DNA from: Bacteroidaceae bacterium
GTDB lineage: Bacteria > Bacteroidota > Bacteroidia > Bacteroidales > Bacteroidaceae
Reading direction: 5' to 3'
Assembly (NCBI GenBank): GCA_017469685.1
Contig: JAFUFW010000085.1
Location: 1 to 41,958, forward strand
Length of the DNA: 41,958 bases
Position 1 is the first letter of the stretch, and every line of letters begins with the position of its first letter. Made by a program: the position numbers and the translations under genes. A model generated the notes under the pieces. That model was not told the origin of the DNA, did no database searches, and saw nothing but the letters and a program-made list of their open reading frames with translations. Below are positions 1 through 8,749 of the stretch, one piece after another.

Positions 1-16
1 ATAAACAACAGTTATT

Positions 17-1018
17 ATGGCAAAAAAGAAAATCATCATCTTCGGTGCAACAGGAAACGTAGGGTCATACCTCACCCTCTATGCACTCAACTTTTTCGAC
101 AAAGAGAAATATGAGGTCATTGCCTCTGGCCGCAGAAAGTCTGACTTCTGGCAGCGTCAGGGAGTGCCGTACTATTCGGTAGACCTGACCAAGGCAGAGG
201 ACTTTGAGCAGTTGCCGCAGGAGGATGTCTATGCCGTCATTCACCTCGCAGCAGAGATACCTTCGTACATGAATGAGTATCATCCGAGAAAGTACATTGA
301 CAGCATCGTGATTGGCACGACCAATGTGCTGGAGTATTGTCGGAAGGTAAAAGCAGACAGGATGATGTTCAGCCAGACCGTGTTCGACGTGTCGCTCTAT
401 CCTTCTGACCACGTACTCGACCCATACGACAAGCCTAACTTCTCCTATACTGGCGACCATGCTGTATATGTGATAGCCAAGAACTGTGCCATAGAAATGA
501 TGGAGCACTACTGGCAGGAGTTCGGCATTAAGAAGTTCGTGTTCCGTTTCCCCACCATCTACGAGTACAGCCCCTTCCAGTACTATTTCCCCAATGGTGT
601 GAAGACCATGCGGCCGCTCTACCAACAGATAAACAAGGCCATCAAAGGCGAGCCGCTGACCATCTGGGGCGACCCAAGCTATGCCAAGGACATGGTGCAT
701 GTGTACGACTGTGCACAGATGATTTGCAAAGCGGTCTTGGCAGACCGGAATGGCGGTTTCTACAATGTAGGTACGGGTATTCCTGTGACATTGCAGGAAC
801 AGTGCCAGGCTATCATTGACGTTTTCTCACCGAAGGACAATCCCTCGAAAATAGAATATGTAGATCCCGGTCGCAAGAGCGGTGGCGGCTTCCTGATGGA
901 CATCACCAATGCCAAAGAGGAACTGGGCTATGAACCAGTCTATGATGTGCATAAGCTGTTTGAAAACTACAAAGAGGAAATGGCGTTAGACCGATTCCTG
1001 GAATTAAGAGGAAAATAA
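17..1018 (+). CDS. NAD-dependent epimerase/dehydratase (SDR), polysaccharide locus
   Basis: A 333-residue extended short-chain dehydrogenase/reductase of the nucleotide-sugar epimerase/dehydratase/reductase group. The N-terminal Rossmann signature GATGNVG sits at residues 10-16, and the catalytic Tyr-x3-Lys pair is Y151/K155 (motif YVIAK). Length is usual for the family and the protein looks complete and cytosolic. It should modify the sugar part of an NDP-sugar feeding surface-polysaccharide assembly; the exact reaction (4-epimerase, 4-reductase or 4,6-dehydratase) cannot be read from sequence. The stop codon touches the GTG start of the next gene with no gap, so it is the first visible member of a polysaccharide operon that probably begins left of the window. 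Confidence 0.85.
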   Translation: MAKKKIIIFGATGNVGSYLTLYALNFFDKEKYEVIASGRRKSDFWQRQGVPYYSVDLTKAEDFEQLPQEDVYAVIHLAAEIPSYMNEYHPRKYIDSIVIGTTNVLEYCRKVKADRMMFSQTVFDVSLYPSDHVLDPYDKPNFSYTGDHAVYVIAKNCAIEMMEHYWQEFGIKKFVFRFPTIYEYSPFQYYFPNGVKTMRPLYQQINKAIKGEPLTIWGDPSYAKDMVHVYDCAQMICKAVLADRNGGFYNVGTGIPVTLQEQCQAIIDVFSPKDNPSKIEYVDPGRKSGGGFLMDITNAKEELGYEPVYDVHKLFENYKEEMALDRFLELRGK

Positions 1019-2059
1019 GTGAAAGAATTTGGATCAGATTTCCATTTCATTCCGAATGGAAGTCATTCAGAAAATACCCTCAACGCTCTCTTCTCGTCCG
1101 CAAACTACTATGCGGACGGGAGACAGGCGTTGATACACCTGTACCGGAGCAAAGGCTGGCAACGGCTGTGGGTGCCGGAGTACTTCTGCTATGATGTGAT
1201 AGCATCGCTACGGGAAGCGGGATTGGAACTGGTGTTCTATACCGACTGCCCCAGCTATCACGATGACGGCAAGACACTGGAAGCCATTCAGCAGAAAAAT
1301 CATTTCAGACCTACGGATGCCATCTTGCGAGTGAACTACTTCGGGATGCGTTCTTTTAGAAGTCCTGAGAAACTGTCCGTGGCAGCAGTGGTGGAAGACC
1401 ATACACACGACCTGATAGGGGACTGGGCTTTCAGGAGTGAGGCTGACTGGTGTATCGCTTCTCTGCGCAAGACTTTGCCCATCCCTGAAGGGGGAATGTT
1501 GTGGTCGCCTGTAGGACTACGCCTGCCTGAAAAGCCTGAAAGTTCGGAAGAGAACGAGAAGATTGCAGCCATACGCTGGGAGGCCATGCGGATAAAAGCG
1601 AGGTATCTGGCAGGGGAGGATATAGAAAAGAGTGCTTTTCGTGCCGGATATTTGGATACGGAAGAATACTTTGACCATACCCCGGTCAGTGCATTAGACA
1701 AAGAGAGCATGGAATACCTGAAGACCTTCGACATTCGCAGTTGGTATATGCGGAAATATGAGAACTGGGAGGCTTTGCGAGGTATTAAGAAAGACGGTGT
1801 GAAAGTTATAGTTCCAGAGGGGAGGGGAGGCTACCCGTTCTCGCTGGTACTGCTCTTCGATGAGCCGTCAGAGAGAGACCGGGTAAGAAAAGAGGTGATA
1901 GAGCATCAGATTTACCCTGCTATACTTTGGAACGTCCCCAGTCCGACGGACGGGGAAGCGTTCAAGTTTTCGAGAGGAATGTTATCCATCCATTGTGATG
2001 GCAGATATAATGCTGAAGACATTCAGCAAATGAAATCTATCATTGAATCAATCCTATAA
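1019..2059 (+). CDS. PLP-dependent transaminase-fold protein (DegT-like, divergent)
   Basis: A 346-residue protein with the layout of fold-type I PLP enzymes. ALIHLYRSKGWQRLWVPEY resembles the N-terminal helix and loop of DegT-type sugar aminotransferases. VVEDHTHD (D127) fits the Asp that contacts the pyridine nitrogen, and SLRKTLPIPEGG places the Schiff-base lysine at K151. It is divergent from ordinary DegT/ArnB enzymes, so its substrate is unknown; amino-sugar formation for the surface polysaccharide is the natural guess. The start is a GTG immediately after the upstream stop codon. The downstream gene follows after 3 bases, also on GTG, suggesting translational coupling. Confidence 0.7.
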   Translation: MKEFGSDFHFIPNGSHSENTLNALFSSANYYADGRQALIHLYRSKGWQRLWVPEYFCYDVIASLREAGLELVFYTDCPSYHDDGKTLEAIQQKNHFRPTDAILRVNYFGMRSFRSPEKLSVAAVVEDHTHDLIGDWAFRSEADWCIASLRKTLPIPEGGMLWSPVGLRLPEKPESSEENEKIAAIRWEAMRIKARYLAGEDIEKSAFRAGYLDTEEYFDHTPVSALDKESMEYLKTFDIRSWYMRKYENWEALRGIKKDGVKVIVPEGRGGYPFSLVLLFDEPSERDRVRKEVIEHQIYPAILWNVPSPTDGEAFKFSRGMLSIHCDGRYNAEDIQQMKSIIESIL

Positions 2060-2062
2060 ACT

Positions 2063-3094
2063 GTGATACTGCTATATTCTTTGTCCCGGTCTGCGGAGTG
2101 GGACGCTACTGTTCGCTCTTTTAAAGAGTATGATGTGTATTACCTTAGTGGGTATGTTAAGGCCTTCCACATCCACGGTGATGGTGGCCCGTACCTTTTT
2201 TACTATGAGTCACCCTCGCTGAAGGCAATCTATGTGTATATGCGGAGGCCCACCGCACTGGAAGGCGTGTATGATTCTGTCACGCCCTACGGCTATGGCG
2301 GTGTGCTCTTTGAAGGTGATACCTCGGAAGAGAACAAGGCTGCGTTCTTGAAGGAGTATCTTCAGTTTATGGAGCAGGAGCATATCGTTGATAATTTCGT
2401 GCGCTATCATCCCGTGCTGAGGAATGCCGAACCGATGAAGTCTATCTCAAACGTGATAGACCTGGGCAAGACCATAGCCTTTGACCTGTCTTCGCCAGAG
2501 GTGATTTGGGATAACATCATCAGCAAGAACCGCAACATGATACGAAAGGCAGAGAAGAACGGTATCGAGATTCGTCACGGCAAGGACATGGCCCTGTTTG
2601 AAGATTTCCGCAGGATTTACAATGCCACGATGGACAAAGACCATGCGGAGGAGTATTACTACTTCGGGGATGCCTTCTATGCGTCCATCCATAACGACTT
2701 GCACGATAACTACGAGATGTTCTATGCCGTGCTGGACGGACAGATTATCGCCATGTCCATCATACTTTTTGCCAACAAACAGATGCACTATCACCTGTCT
2801 GGCTCAATGATAGAGTTCAGGAATTTGGCTCCGTCAAACCTGCTGCTGTACAAGGTTGCTTTGTGGGGCTGCGAGCAAGGTTACAAGACCTTCCATCTAG
2901 GCGGTGGTGTTGGCTCAGGTGAGGACAACCTGTATAAGTTTAAGGCGGCCTTCAACAAAAAATCGGACTATCAGTTCTCAATTGGGAAACAGATATTCGA
3001 CCAGGCGAAGTATGATGAACTGGTCGCTATGAGAGCGTCGCAGGATGCAGAGTTTAACAGGGAGAGCAAGTTCTTCCCGCTGTATAGGGCATAA
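2063..3094 (+). CDS. FemAB/GNAT-like acyl- or aminoacyltransferase
   Basis: A 343-residue protein of the FemAB/GNAT-like group. The central stretch ISKNRNMIRKAEKNGIEIR and the C-terminal block FHLGGGVGSGEDNLYKFKAAF match the usual pattern of these duplicated acetyltransferase folds (substrate-binding segment, then LGGG...LYxFK). Family members transfer an acyl or aminoacyl group to a peptidoglycan or polysaccharide acceptor. Next to two sugar-modifying genes it probably decorates a sugar or lipid-linked intermediate. It starts on GTG 3 bases after the previous gene. No signal peptide or membrane span is visible, so it should act in the cytosol. Acceptor and donor are unknown. Confidence 0.7.
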   Translation: MILLYSLSRSAEWDATVRSFKEYDVYYLSGYVKAFHIHGDGGPYLFYYESPSLKAIYVYMRRPTALEGVYDSVTPYGYGGVLFEGDTSEENKAAFLKEYLQFMEQEHIVDNFVRYHPVLRNAEPMKSISNVIDLGKTIAFDLSSPEVIWDNIISKNRNMIRKAEKNGIEIRHGKDMALFEDFRRIYNATMDKDHAEEYYYFGDAFYASIHNDLHDNYEMFYAVLDGQIIAMSIILFANKQMHYHLSGSMIEFRNLAPSNLLLYKVALWGCEQGYKTFHLGGGVGSGEDNLYKFKAAFNKKSDYQFSIGKQIFDQAKYDELVAMRASQDAEFNRESKFFPLYRA

Positions 3095-3158
3095 GGGCGA
3101 AGGAGGATTATAATCAATTGTTGTGTTTTAACGGGATAATTGTGTCCATAATAAGATA

Positions 3159-3401
3159 ATGAAAAAGAATGTAGTTTGGGCCAGGATAGTGGCACTTTTT
3201 GTGCAGAAGAGAGTGGGAAAGAACGGCAAGACTCATCAATTAGTTTATGTAAGCGTTTGGAATATGGGACATAATCGCAAGAAGAATAACCTGAGGTATC
3301 CATATTTGATTCGTAAGAGCTTCTCTATGAGCCATCGCATCGGTGATTTGATAAACCATGCTCGAATCTTCCCGATGGATTCACTGCGGCTCGTCCCGTA
3401 G
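3159..3401 (+). pseudogene. Decayed copy of the sugar-transferase 5' end plus unknown tail
   Basis: An 80-codon open frame. Residues 1-24 read as a sugar phosphotransferase N-terminus with its middle removed: VVWARIVAL is followed directly by FVQKRVGKNGK. The split transferase at 8528 has DRVVAF, then about 28 further residues including the membrane helix, then FVQKRVGKGGK. At DNA level the upstream TAATAAGAT, the AGTGGC block and GCAGAAGAGAGTGGGAAAG also align with 8520-8680, leaving about 90 bases missing here. The remaining 56 codons (SHRIGDLINHARIFPMDSLRLVP at the end) are not recognised; they could be the tail of another glycan gene. Without the membrane helix and catalytic part it cannot be a working transferase. 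Confidence 0.6.
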
Positions 3402-3522
3402 ATAATAATGGTAGGCCTGAGTGCAGCAGCGAGAGGGGAAGGGTGAATTATGGTTTATGGTTAGGGGTTTATGGTTAAGGGTGAATGGCTCCTAAAACGA
3501 TAACGAAAACGAAAATTCAAGT
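3402..3522 (+). repeat. Word-repeat intergenic region before the defence operon
   Basis: About 120 bases without a gene. It holds two kinds of degenerate tandem words: TTATGGTTAGGGGTTTATGG and neighbours at 3446-3487, and AAACGATAACGAAAACGAAAA-like sequence at 3494-3514. The second kind recurs at 8467-8489, 9859-9873 and 12382-12419. I see no convincing TAnnTTTG promoter here, although the downstream three-gene operon needs one nearby. Confidence 0.6.
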
Positions 3523-4824
3523 ATGAAACGCTCTCACATATTTTTATTCTGGACTCTAATCATATTAACAACATTATCCATAATAGGGGTATATGTTTGG
3601 AGACTTTGGGATTTGAAGTTTGCTACTGAACCTGGAGCCTTCGGAACATTTGGGGACTATATTGGAGGGGCTTTAGGAGCTTTTACCGGTCTTTTAAGTG
3701 TGATATTTCTTTACTTTACCTACTCCAAACAACTTGAAATATATAGCGAGCAAAAGAGACAAACGGAACAGCAGCAGTTTGAACAGACCTTTTTCCACTT
3801 GTTAGATAACTTTATAAACCTGCGCGAGCATCTGAAAAACGAGGAGGAACGGAGCGAGGGACTTGCCTACCTTCATTCTGTACGACTACTGATAGAGAAG
3901 GATATTGATAGAGTGTGTAAAGAGAAGGACTCCTTCAATGTTCTAAACAATGTTGCAACCCGCAACAAGATAGAAGAAGTTTATAAAACTGCTTTTATCT
4001 CAGAGTCAGACCAACTGGGGCATTATTTCCGCTCGCTATATCATTTGCTAAAGTATATTGAAGAGCATTGTCCTAAAGACGTGAAGAAAAAGATGTACTT
4101 TGACTTAGTGCAGGCACAGATGAATACAGACGAACTGTATCTGACGTGTTTGAACGGTATAAGCAGTTATGGACGGAAAAAATTAAGACCGCTACTGAAT
4201 GATTCGTCGTTTCTTGAGAACTTGGCGATAGATGAGAATGAGAGTATTCGACAATTAGTGTACTTCTTCTATCCTAAGACCAAGCAGAAGGATCCGAATG
4301 GCGTGCGTAAAAACGTGATATTAGTGTCGGGAACTGAAGGAACAAGAAAGGGCGAACTTGCCAAAATATTAATATCAGAACATCTGCCAGCCCGTGTAAC
4401 ATCGATACAGGCAATGCTCATTCGAGCAAATAAGAGTCCGTATGAACTGATTAAAGGCTGTGATACACTTAAGTATATACTGGAGACGACCATGGATCCT
4501 GATGATATATATGTTGTAAATTGCAGTTTCTGTGAACTTCAAAAAGATGGTAGAGACGAACGCATTCCCTCAACCGTATATGAAAATATAAATCCGGTAG
4601 CCGTAATTTATCTACATTCACCTATTGACTATCTGATTCATAGCGTAAAGCATGATGATAAGGTCTCGTTGGATGAAGAAAGGGCAAGGCTGTATCAGCA
4701 GGACGAAGAGAATGCTGCCTTAGAATATGCAGGCATGAAAGAAATACCTCTATATAAGTTTGATACCAAAGATATGCCAAAAGTAGTGGATAAGATTAGG
4801 GGAATCGTGGCGGCATTTGATTAG
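3523..4824 (+). CDS. Putative AbiC-like membrane protein fused to a P-loop kinase-like domain
   Basis: A 433-residue protein with two parts. Two membrane helices lie at about residues 5-26 and 46-67, followed by a charged helical region starting QQQFEQTFFHLLDNFINLREHL. This matches the layout of the putative phage abortive infection (AbiC-like) family as I know it. From about residue 265 there is a second domain, NVILVSGTEGTRKGELAK, which aligns with the adenylate-kinase P-loop GxPGxGKGTxAK, with Lys276 present and the middle Gly replaced by Arg275. Downstream VIYLHSPIDYLIHSV and DEERARLY fit the strand and lid of nucleotide kinases. It is the first gene of a three-gene operon (11 bases to the next). 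Probable role: membrane-anchored sensor or effector of phage defence, with the kinase-like part binding or phosphorylating a nucleotide. The fusion is my reading and needs profile confirmation. Confidence 0.65.
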   Translation: MKRSHIFLFWTLIILTTLSIIGVYVWRLWDLKFATEPGAFGTFGDYIGGALGAFTGLLSVIFLYFTYSKQLEIYSEQKRQTEQQQFEQTFFHLLDNFINLREHLKNEEERSEGLAYLHSVRLLIEKDIDRVCKEKDSFNVLNNVATRNKIEEVYKTAFISESDQLGHYFRSLYHLLKYIEEHCPKDVKKKMYFDLVQAQMNTDELYLTCLNGISSYGRKKLRPLLNDSSFLENLAIDENESIRQLVYFFYPKTKQKDPNGVRKNVILVSGTEGTRKGELAKILISEHLPARVTSIQAMLIRANKSPYELIKGCDTLKYILETTMDPDDIYVVNCSFCELQKDGRDERIPSTVYENINPVAVIYLHSPIDYLIHSVKHDDKVSLDEERARLYQQDEENAALEYAGMKEIPLYKFDTKDMPKVVDKIRGIVAAFD

Positions 4825-4835
4825 GAGGAGTAGTA

Positions 4836-6890
4836 ATGAATACAGAAATGCGTGAGGTGCTGGGGCAGATAGACGAACTTATCTCGAAGAAGGGGTTTGT
4901 TTATGCACTAATCATGGTTCAGATAGAGGATGAGTCAATAGCCACCATCAATATAGAGAAAAGGAATAACCAAGAACGGCTTTCTGGAAATGAGATACTT
5001 TTCCTATGGAGCCTTCTGATTAACAAAGAGGATTTCTGGCATTATCCTAAAGATTTTGATGGTCTCTATAAGATGAGGTGCGAAATACCTCGCCTGATGG
5101 ATGAATTACACCTTACATTCTTTTCAGGGCTTGCTTCTCACGTACAGGAAGTCATGGTTGGGAATCTGAAAGAGTTTAAGCCCAATTATGACGGTGCTGC
5201 CTTCCAAGAAGCGATTTTCTATAGTGGAGGTGCTCTGTATGATGAGGAGTACATCTACTACATCAAGCAGCGTTACGAAGATGATGCCCAATGGCTGAAA
5301 GAGCATAAAGGCTACGACAAGGATGAGTTCTGTGACATAGCCAGTAAGATAAAGCAGACGGTGTGGGATAAGATTAGGCGCTTCCGACTGCAATCCTTGC
5401 CCGAAACATGGGAGCAACAGTTGGAAAGGAAACCTTATGATTTGACGGAAGAAGAATTCCGAAAGGAGTTGACGATCTGGCAGTTCTTCTATAACCAGGA
5501 AGAGAGGCTGACATTACAAGAATTCTGCGATAGGATTAAGGATGCTATTTCCTTTACAAAGGATGATATAGATGAATATGATGGTGTTGAGAACTACCTA
5601 AAGTTGTTCAGCGTAGAGCCTTCAAAAGGATGTAACGAGACGTGTAAAGAACCGGGCGACTACAGCATCTTGATGTCATTCCCGCTCATGAAAACACCCA
5701 GTGGCTCATTCCTTGTGACCGAAGCACAGCAAGTATTCAAGAGTATGTATGATGTGCCGCGATACTGGCTGAATGAGCAGCTTGACGAGCACAAAAAGAT
5801 AGGGTCACATACGGGCGATTTTTCTGAAATGCAGACACTGAAAGTGCTGAAAGGCATATTTGGAGAGAACTGTTATAAGGATGTCATTGTACGGAAAGGG
5901 AAGAATCAAGTAACCGACATTGATGCCTTGTGCATTTGGAAGGACTTTGCCATTTGTTTTCAGATAAAGTCGAAAGGGCTGACATTGGCATCACGACAAG
6001 GGAATCTGGAAGCCATACGGACGGACTTTACGAAAAGTTTTCAAGCGGCTTATAAACAAGGTCTGAAATGCAGGGAAGCATTGCTACATCAGACGGAATA
6101 CAGCTTTATAGATGAGGAAACGCGCCAAAAGGTTTCGTTCCCGTCGTTGAAAGAAGTTTATGTCGTTTGTGAAACATCTGATGAATACCCATCGTTGACG
6201 CACCAAATGGCAGTATTGCTACACAGAGAGCCATCGGAGCCTGCGGCTCTTGCTGTCAATGTGTTTGATGTAAGCGTGATGGGCTTGTATTTGAATGAGC
6301 CGTACTACTTCATGCATTATGTTCACAACCGTTTGAAACACTATGGCAATACCCGCACGGACGTAGAGTTGAATTGTCTGTCTGCATATACCTATAACCG
6401 GCTATGTCTGGAGGGTGGTGAGTATGACGCATTAATGTTTGACAACTCGTTTGCAAAGGCTATAGATGCAGAACTCTTACCACAGTATGCTAAGCATCAA
6501 GAAATAACGGTGGACAATAGGGTTTGGCGTGACAGCACATTCGATGCTCTGGTAAAGGAGATTGACTCCTCGTCTTATAGTGGTTTGAGTCAGACTGTGT
6601 TGAACCTACTGGATTTCAGCAGAGAAGAAGTGAAGCTGATTGGAATGAAGATGAACGAACTTCTCCAGAAAGGCGCAGCCGAGAAAGAAGAGTATTACAG
6701 CTTCCGAAAGGGAGATTTCGGTTTTACTTTTGTCATGATGGAGATTGGAACCAAACAAGAAGTTCATGACTTTATTCAGGCGGTCTGCTTAAACGAGCTC
6801 AAAAAGAACAAATCGAGGAGTTGGTTCACTATAGCGCACTTTATTGGCTGTGTCTCATTGGTCGGAACACTGGCATACGTATCAAGGTAA
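4836..6890 (+). CDS. NERD/PD-(D/E)XK nuclease-like protein with C-terminal membrane helix
   Basis: A 684-residue protein. The region from about residue 325 to 385 carries the nuclease-fold signature: E331 in GDFSEMQTLKVL, D361-I-D363 in VTDIDAL, and Q376-I-K378 in CFQIKSKG. These are the E..D..QxK residues of NERD/Mrr-type PD-(D/E)XK enzymes, which cut nucleic acid using a metal ion. The roughly 320-residue N-terminal region and the region after residue 400 are not recognised. The last 23 residues (SWFTIAHFIGCVSLVGTLAY) form a hydrophobic helix that could anchor the protein by its tail. It is the middle gene of the cassette, 11 bases after the AbiC-like gene and 18 before the HEPN gene. Likely the nucleic-acid-cutting effector; whether DNA or RNA is the target cannot be told. 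Confidence 0.65.
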   Translation: MNTEMREVLGQIDELISKKGFVYALIMVQIEDESIATINIEKRNNQERLSGNEILFLWSLLINKEDFWHYPKDFDGLYKMRCEIPRLMDELHLTFFSGLASHVQEVMVGNLKEFKPNYDGAAFQEAIFYSGGALYDEEYIYYIKQRYEDDAQWLKEHKGYDKDEFCDIASKIKQTVWDKIRRFRLQSLPETWEQQLERKPYDLTEEEFRKELTIWQFFYNQEERLTLQEFCDRIKDAISFTKDDIDEYDGVENYLKLFSVEPSKGCNETCKEPGDYSILMSFPLMKTPSGSFLVTEAQQVFKSMYDVPRYWLNEQLDEHKKIGSHTGDFSEMQTLKVLKGIFGENCYKDVIVRKGKNQVTDIDALCIWKDFAICFQIKSKGLTLASRQGNLEAIRTDFTKSFQAAYKQGLKCREALLHQTEYSFIDEETRQKVSFPSLKEVYVVCETSDEYPSLTHQMAVLLHREPSEPAALAVNVFDVSVMGLYLNEPYYFMHYVHNRLKHYGNTRTDVELNCLSAYTYNRLCLEGGEYDALMFDNSFAKAIDAELLPQYAKHQEITVDNRVWRDSTFDALVKEIDSSSYSGLSQTVLNLLDFSREEVKLIGMKMNELLQKGAAEKEEYYSFRKGDFGFTFVMMEIGTKQEVHDFIQAVCLNELKKNKSRSWFTIAHFIGCVSLVGTLAYVSR

Positions 6891-6908
6891 TAAGAAGATA
6901 GTAGCGAG

Positions 6909-8435
6909 ATGGAAATTAAGGAACAGCTGAAAGAATCGGAAGTGACTCAGACTTCGGAGATGTTGAAGGGATTTGGCTATGTGATTAATGAAGTCATGGC
7001 ACGACGGAAGCCTATTGAAGAGGTTGACTCCATTATTGATGCCGTTGAGGAGTTGCTAAAAGGTGGTCAGCTGAATACTTTTGATAGGCTGATGTCGTAC
7101 TATGTTCTGGGACAGGCCTGTAATACGAAGAAGTGTTTCACACAAGCCCCCTCGCAAGCGATGTATAACCATCCTTTGATGATGAATGAGATATTCTGCT
7201 ATAGGATGACACTGAGGATTGCAGATGATGTGAGGCACAAGAAGCTTTGGGCACTCTATAACACGGTACGGGGGTGCGAATATCAGACATACGTACATTT
7301 AGGGAATGTATATGACCATCTGGGACGGCACCAAGAAGCATTGCATTCTTATTTCAAAGCAGGACTACTGATGCCTGATGACTATATGTGGCAATTCAAT
7401 CTCGGATTCTCGTATGGAGGAATGTTCGGTTATTATGAGAATAGAGTGCAGCCGTTTGTAGTGGCGAAGGCAAAGGATCTGTTGAAGCAGTTTCTGAATA
7501 AGCCGGAAACGACACAATCAGTCAGGGATATGTACCGTAGAATAAGCGGATTGAAGACACCAGCCAAACTGGATGAAAAGAATGTGGATTACGGGACATC
7601 GGAAGAAGATGAATACAATATGTGGGTGAATGAGAACTATCTGCGGTTGAATGGCTATAATGAGATTAATCCTGCATCGCTGTATGCACAGGATGACAGT
7701 CTGTATTTTGATTTTCTATACACGGCCAAGGGTGCTGAAAATGAGAGCTATCGGATGATGTCGCTACTGAATGAAATCAAACAGGAATACGTATCAGCAA
7801 GGTTTATGCTCTATTCTTATTTCAAAGAATCGGGAAAGGTGCATTTCTCGGATAAGAAGGTTCAGTTGGCGGACATGCTAGATTATTCTAACTATTCGTA
7901 TCATGTGGAGTTGGCAAAGGCCGCCTTCAGGTCACTGTATTCCTTGCTGGATAAGATTGCCTTCTCCCTGAATGGATATTTGGGGCTTGGGATAAATGGG
8001 AAAGAAGTTTCGTTTAAGGGATTATGGTACAGTGACAAGAAAAGCCGAAATATCAGGGCGGAGATTGTGAATTATTCGACGGTGATTTCCCTGGCAGGGC
8101 TGCTTTTTATCAGGAATGACATCTATGGTGGGAATGAATACTATCTTCAAGCAGAGGAGACGAAGAACCTACAGAAGGTAAGGAATGCGATGGAGCATAG
8201 GGCAATACAGATAGTAGATGATGGGCAGATGGAGGACAATGAAGCGGTGCTGATCATCTCGCGTGGCGAGTTTGAGGAAGTCGCGATGAATCTGATTGCG
8301 ACTGTGAGAGAGGCCATATTCTGCTTTGTGAATGCAGTGAAGCATATTGAGTATGACAAAACAACGGGAGCAAAGAAGCAAGGTATTGTGATGGAAAGCA
8401 TGGTGGGGAGCGTGATGGACGAAGAAAAAGTGTAG
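6909..8435 (+). CDS. TPR plus LA2681-type HEPN protein
   Basis: A 508-residue protein. Residues about 120-170 contain tetratricopeptide-like helices (TYVHLGNVYDHLGRHQEALH, then a second helix pair). The C-terminal 200 residues look like the LA2681 HEPN family: LYSLLDKIAFSLNGYL, FKGLWY and then RNAMEHR, giving the RxxxxH ribonuclease motif at R425-H430. HEPN proteins of this kind are usually metal-independent RNases of toxin-antitoxin or abortive-infection systems. As the last gene of the three-gene cassette it is the best candidate for the growth-arresting RNase, with the TPR part sensing or docking a partner. No antitoxin (MNT or small protein) is adjacent, so activity is presumably held in check by the other two proteins or by a trigger. 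Confidence 0.7.
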   Translation: MEIKEQLKESEVTQTSEMLKGFGYVINEVMARRKPIEEVDSIIDAVEELLKGGQLNTFDRLMSYYVLGQACNTKKCFTQAPSQAMYNHPLMMNEIFCYRMTLRIADDVRHKKLWALYNTVRGCEYQTYVHLGNVYDHLGRHQEALHSYFKAGLLMPDDYMWQFNLGFSYGGMFGYYENRVQPFVVAKAKDLLKQFLNKPETTQSVRDMYRRISGLKTPAKLDEKNVDYGTSEEDEYNMWVNENYLRLNGYNEINPASLYAQDDSLYFDFLYTAKGAENESYRMMSLLNEIKQEYVSARFMLYSYFKESGKVHFSDKKVQLADMLDYSNYSYHVELAKAAFRSLYSLLDKIAFSLNGYLGLGINGKEVSFKGLWYSDKKSRNIRAEIVNYSTVISLAGLLFIRNDIYGGNEYYLQAEETKNLQKVRNAMEHRAIQIVDDGQMEDNEAVLIISRGEFEEVAMNLIATVREAIFCFVNAVKHIEYDKTTGAKKQGIVMESMVGSVMDEEKV

Positions 8436-8527
8436 AACCCTAAAATATATAAATAATGGGTTAGATAATGAAAACGATAACGATAACGGGGTTGAACACG
8501 AATTAACATTAATTGCACCTTAATAAG
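8436..8527 (+). repeat. Word-repeat spacer after the defence operon
   Basis: Short gap containing the AACGATAACGATAACGG word (8467-8489), the same class as upstream of the cassette at 3494-3514. The two copies roughly bracket the three-gene operon, but the class also occurs at unrelated places, so they are not clear attachment sites. No terminator hairpin is seen. Confidence 0.5.
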
Positions 8528-8749
8528 ATGATACTGAAGTTCATATTTGATAGGGTAGTGGCGTTTGTAGGTCTTTTAATTCTATGGCCTATACTAATTA
8601 TTGTGGCCATACTTGTTAAAATAAAGACGCCGGGCGGTCCTGTTCTCTTCGTACAAAAGAGAGTAGGGAAGGGTGGCAAGTTGTTTAAGTGCCATAAATT
8701 TCGCACGATGACGGTACTTGATGGTTCAAAGTTCAAGGTTCGAGGTTGA
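8528..8749 (+). pseudogene. Undecaprenyl-phosphate sugar phosphotransferase, N-terminal half
   Basis: A 73-residue piece of a WcaJ/PglC-type phosphoglycosyl transferase, which loads the first sugar phosphate on undecaprenyl phosphate in the inner membrane. It has the re-entrant membrane helix (about residues 11-31), the substrate loop PVLFVQKRVGKGGKLFK and the conserved KFRTM, after which the frame runs into TGA. The stop lies in a repetitive insert at 8723-8770 (GGTTCAAAGTTCAAGGTTCG and more) not present in normal family members. The ATG at 8528 fits the family start; the TTG at 8513 only adds MHLNK. The C-terminal half continues in another frame from 8746. A functional enzyme would need both halves. 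Confidence 0.75.

Noticed and set aside
65-700. 211-codon - strand frame opposite the epimerase
   Set aside because: The + strand gene has all SDR motifs; this frame has no recognisable feature.
3494-8489. AACGATAACGA copies on both sides of the defence cassette as attachment sites
   Set aside because: The same word occurs at least three more times elsewhere, and no integrase or transposase is present.
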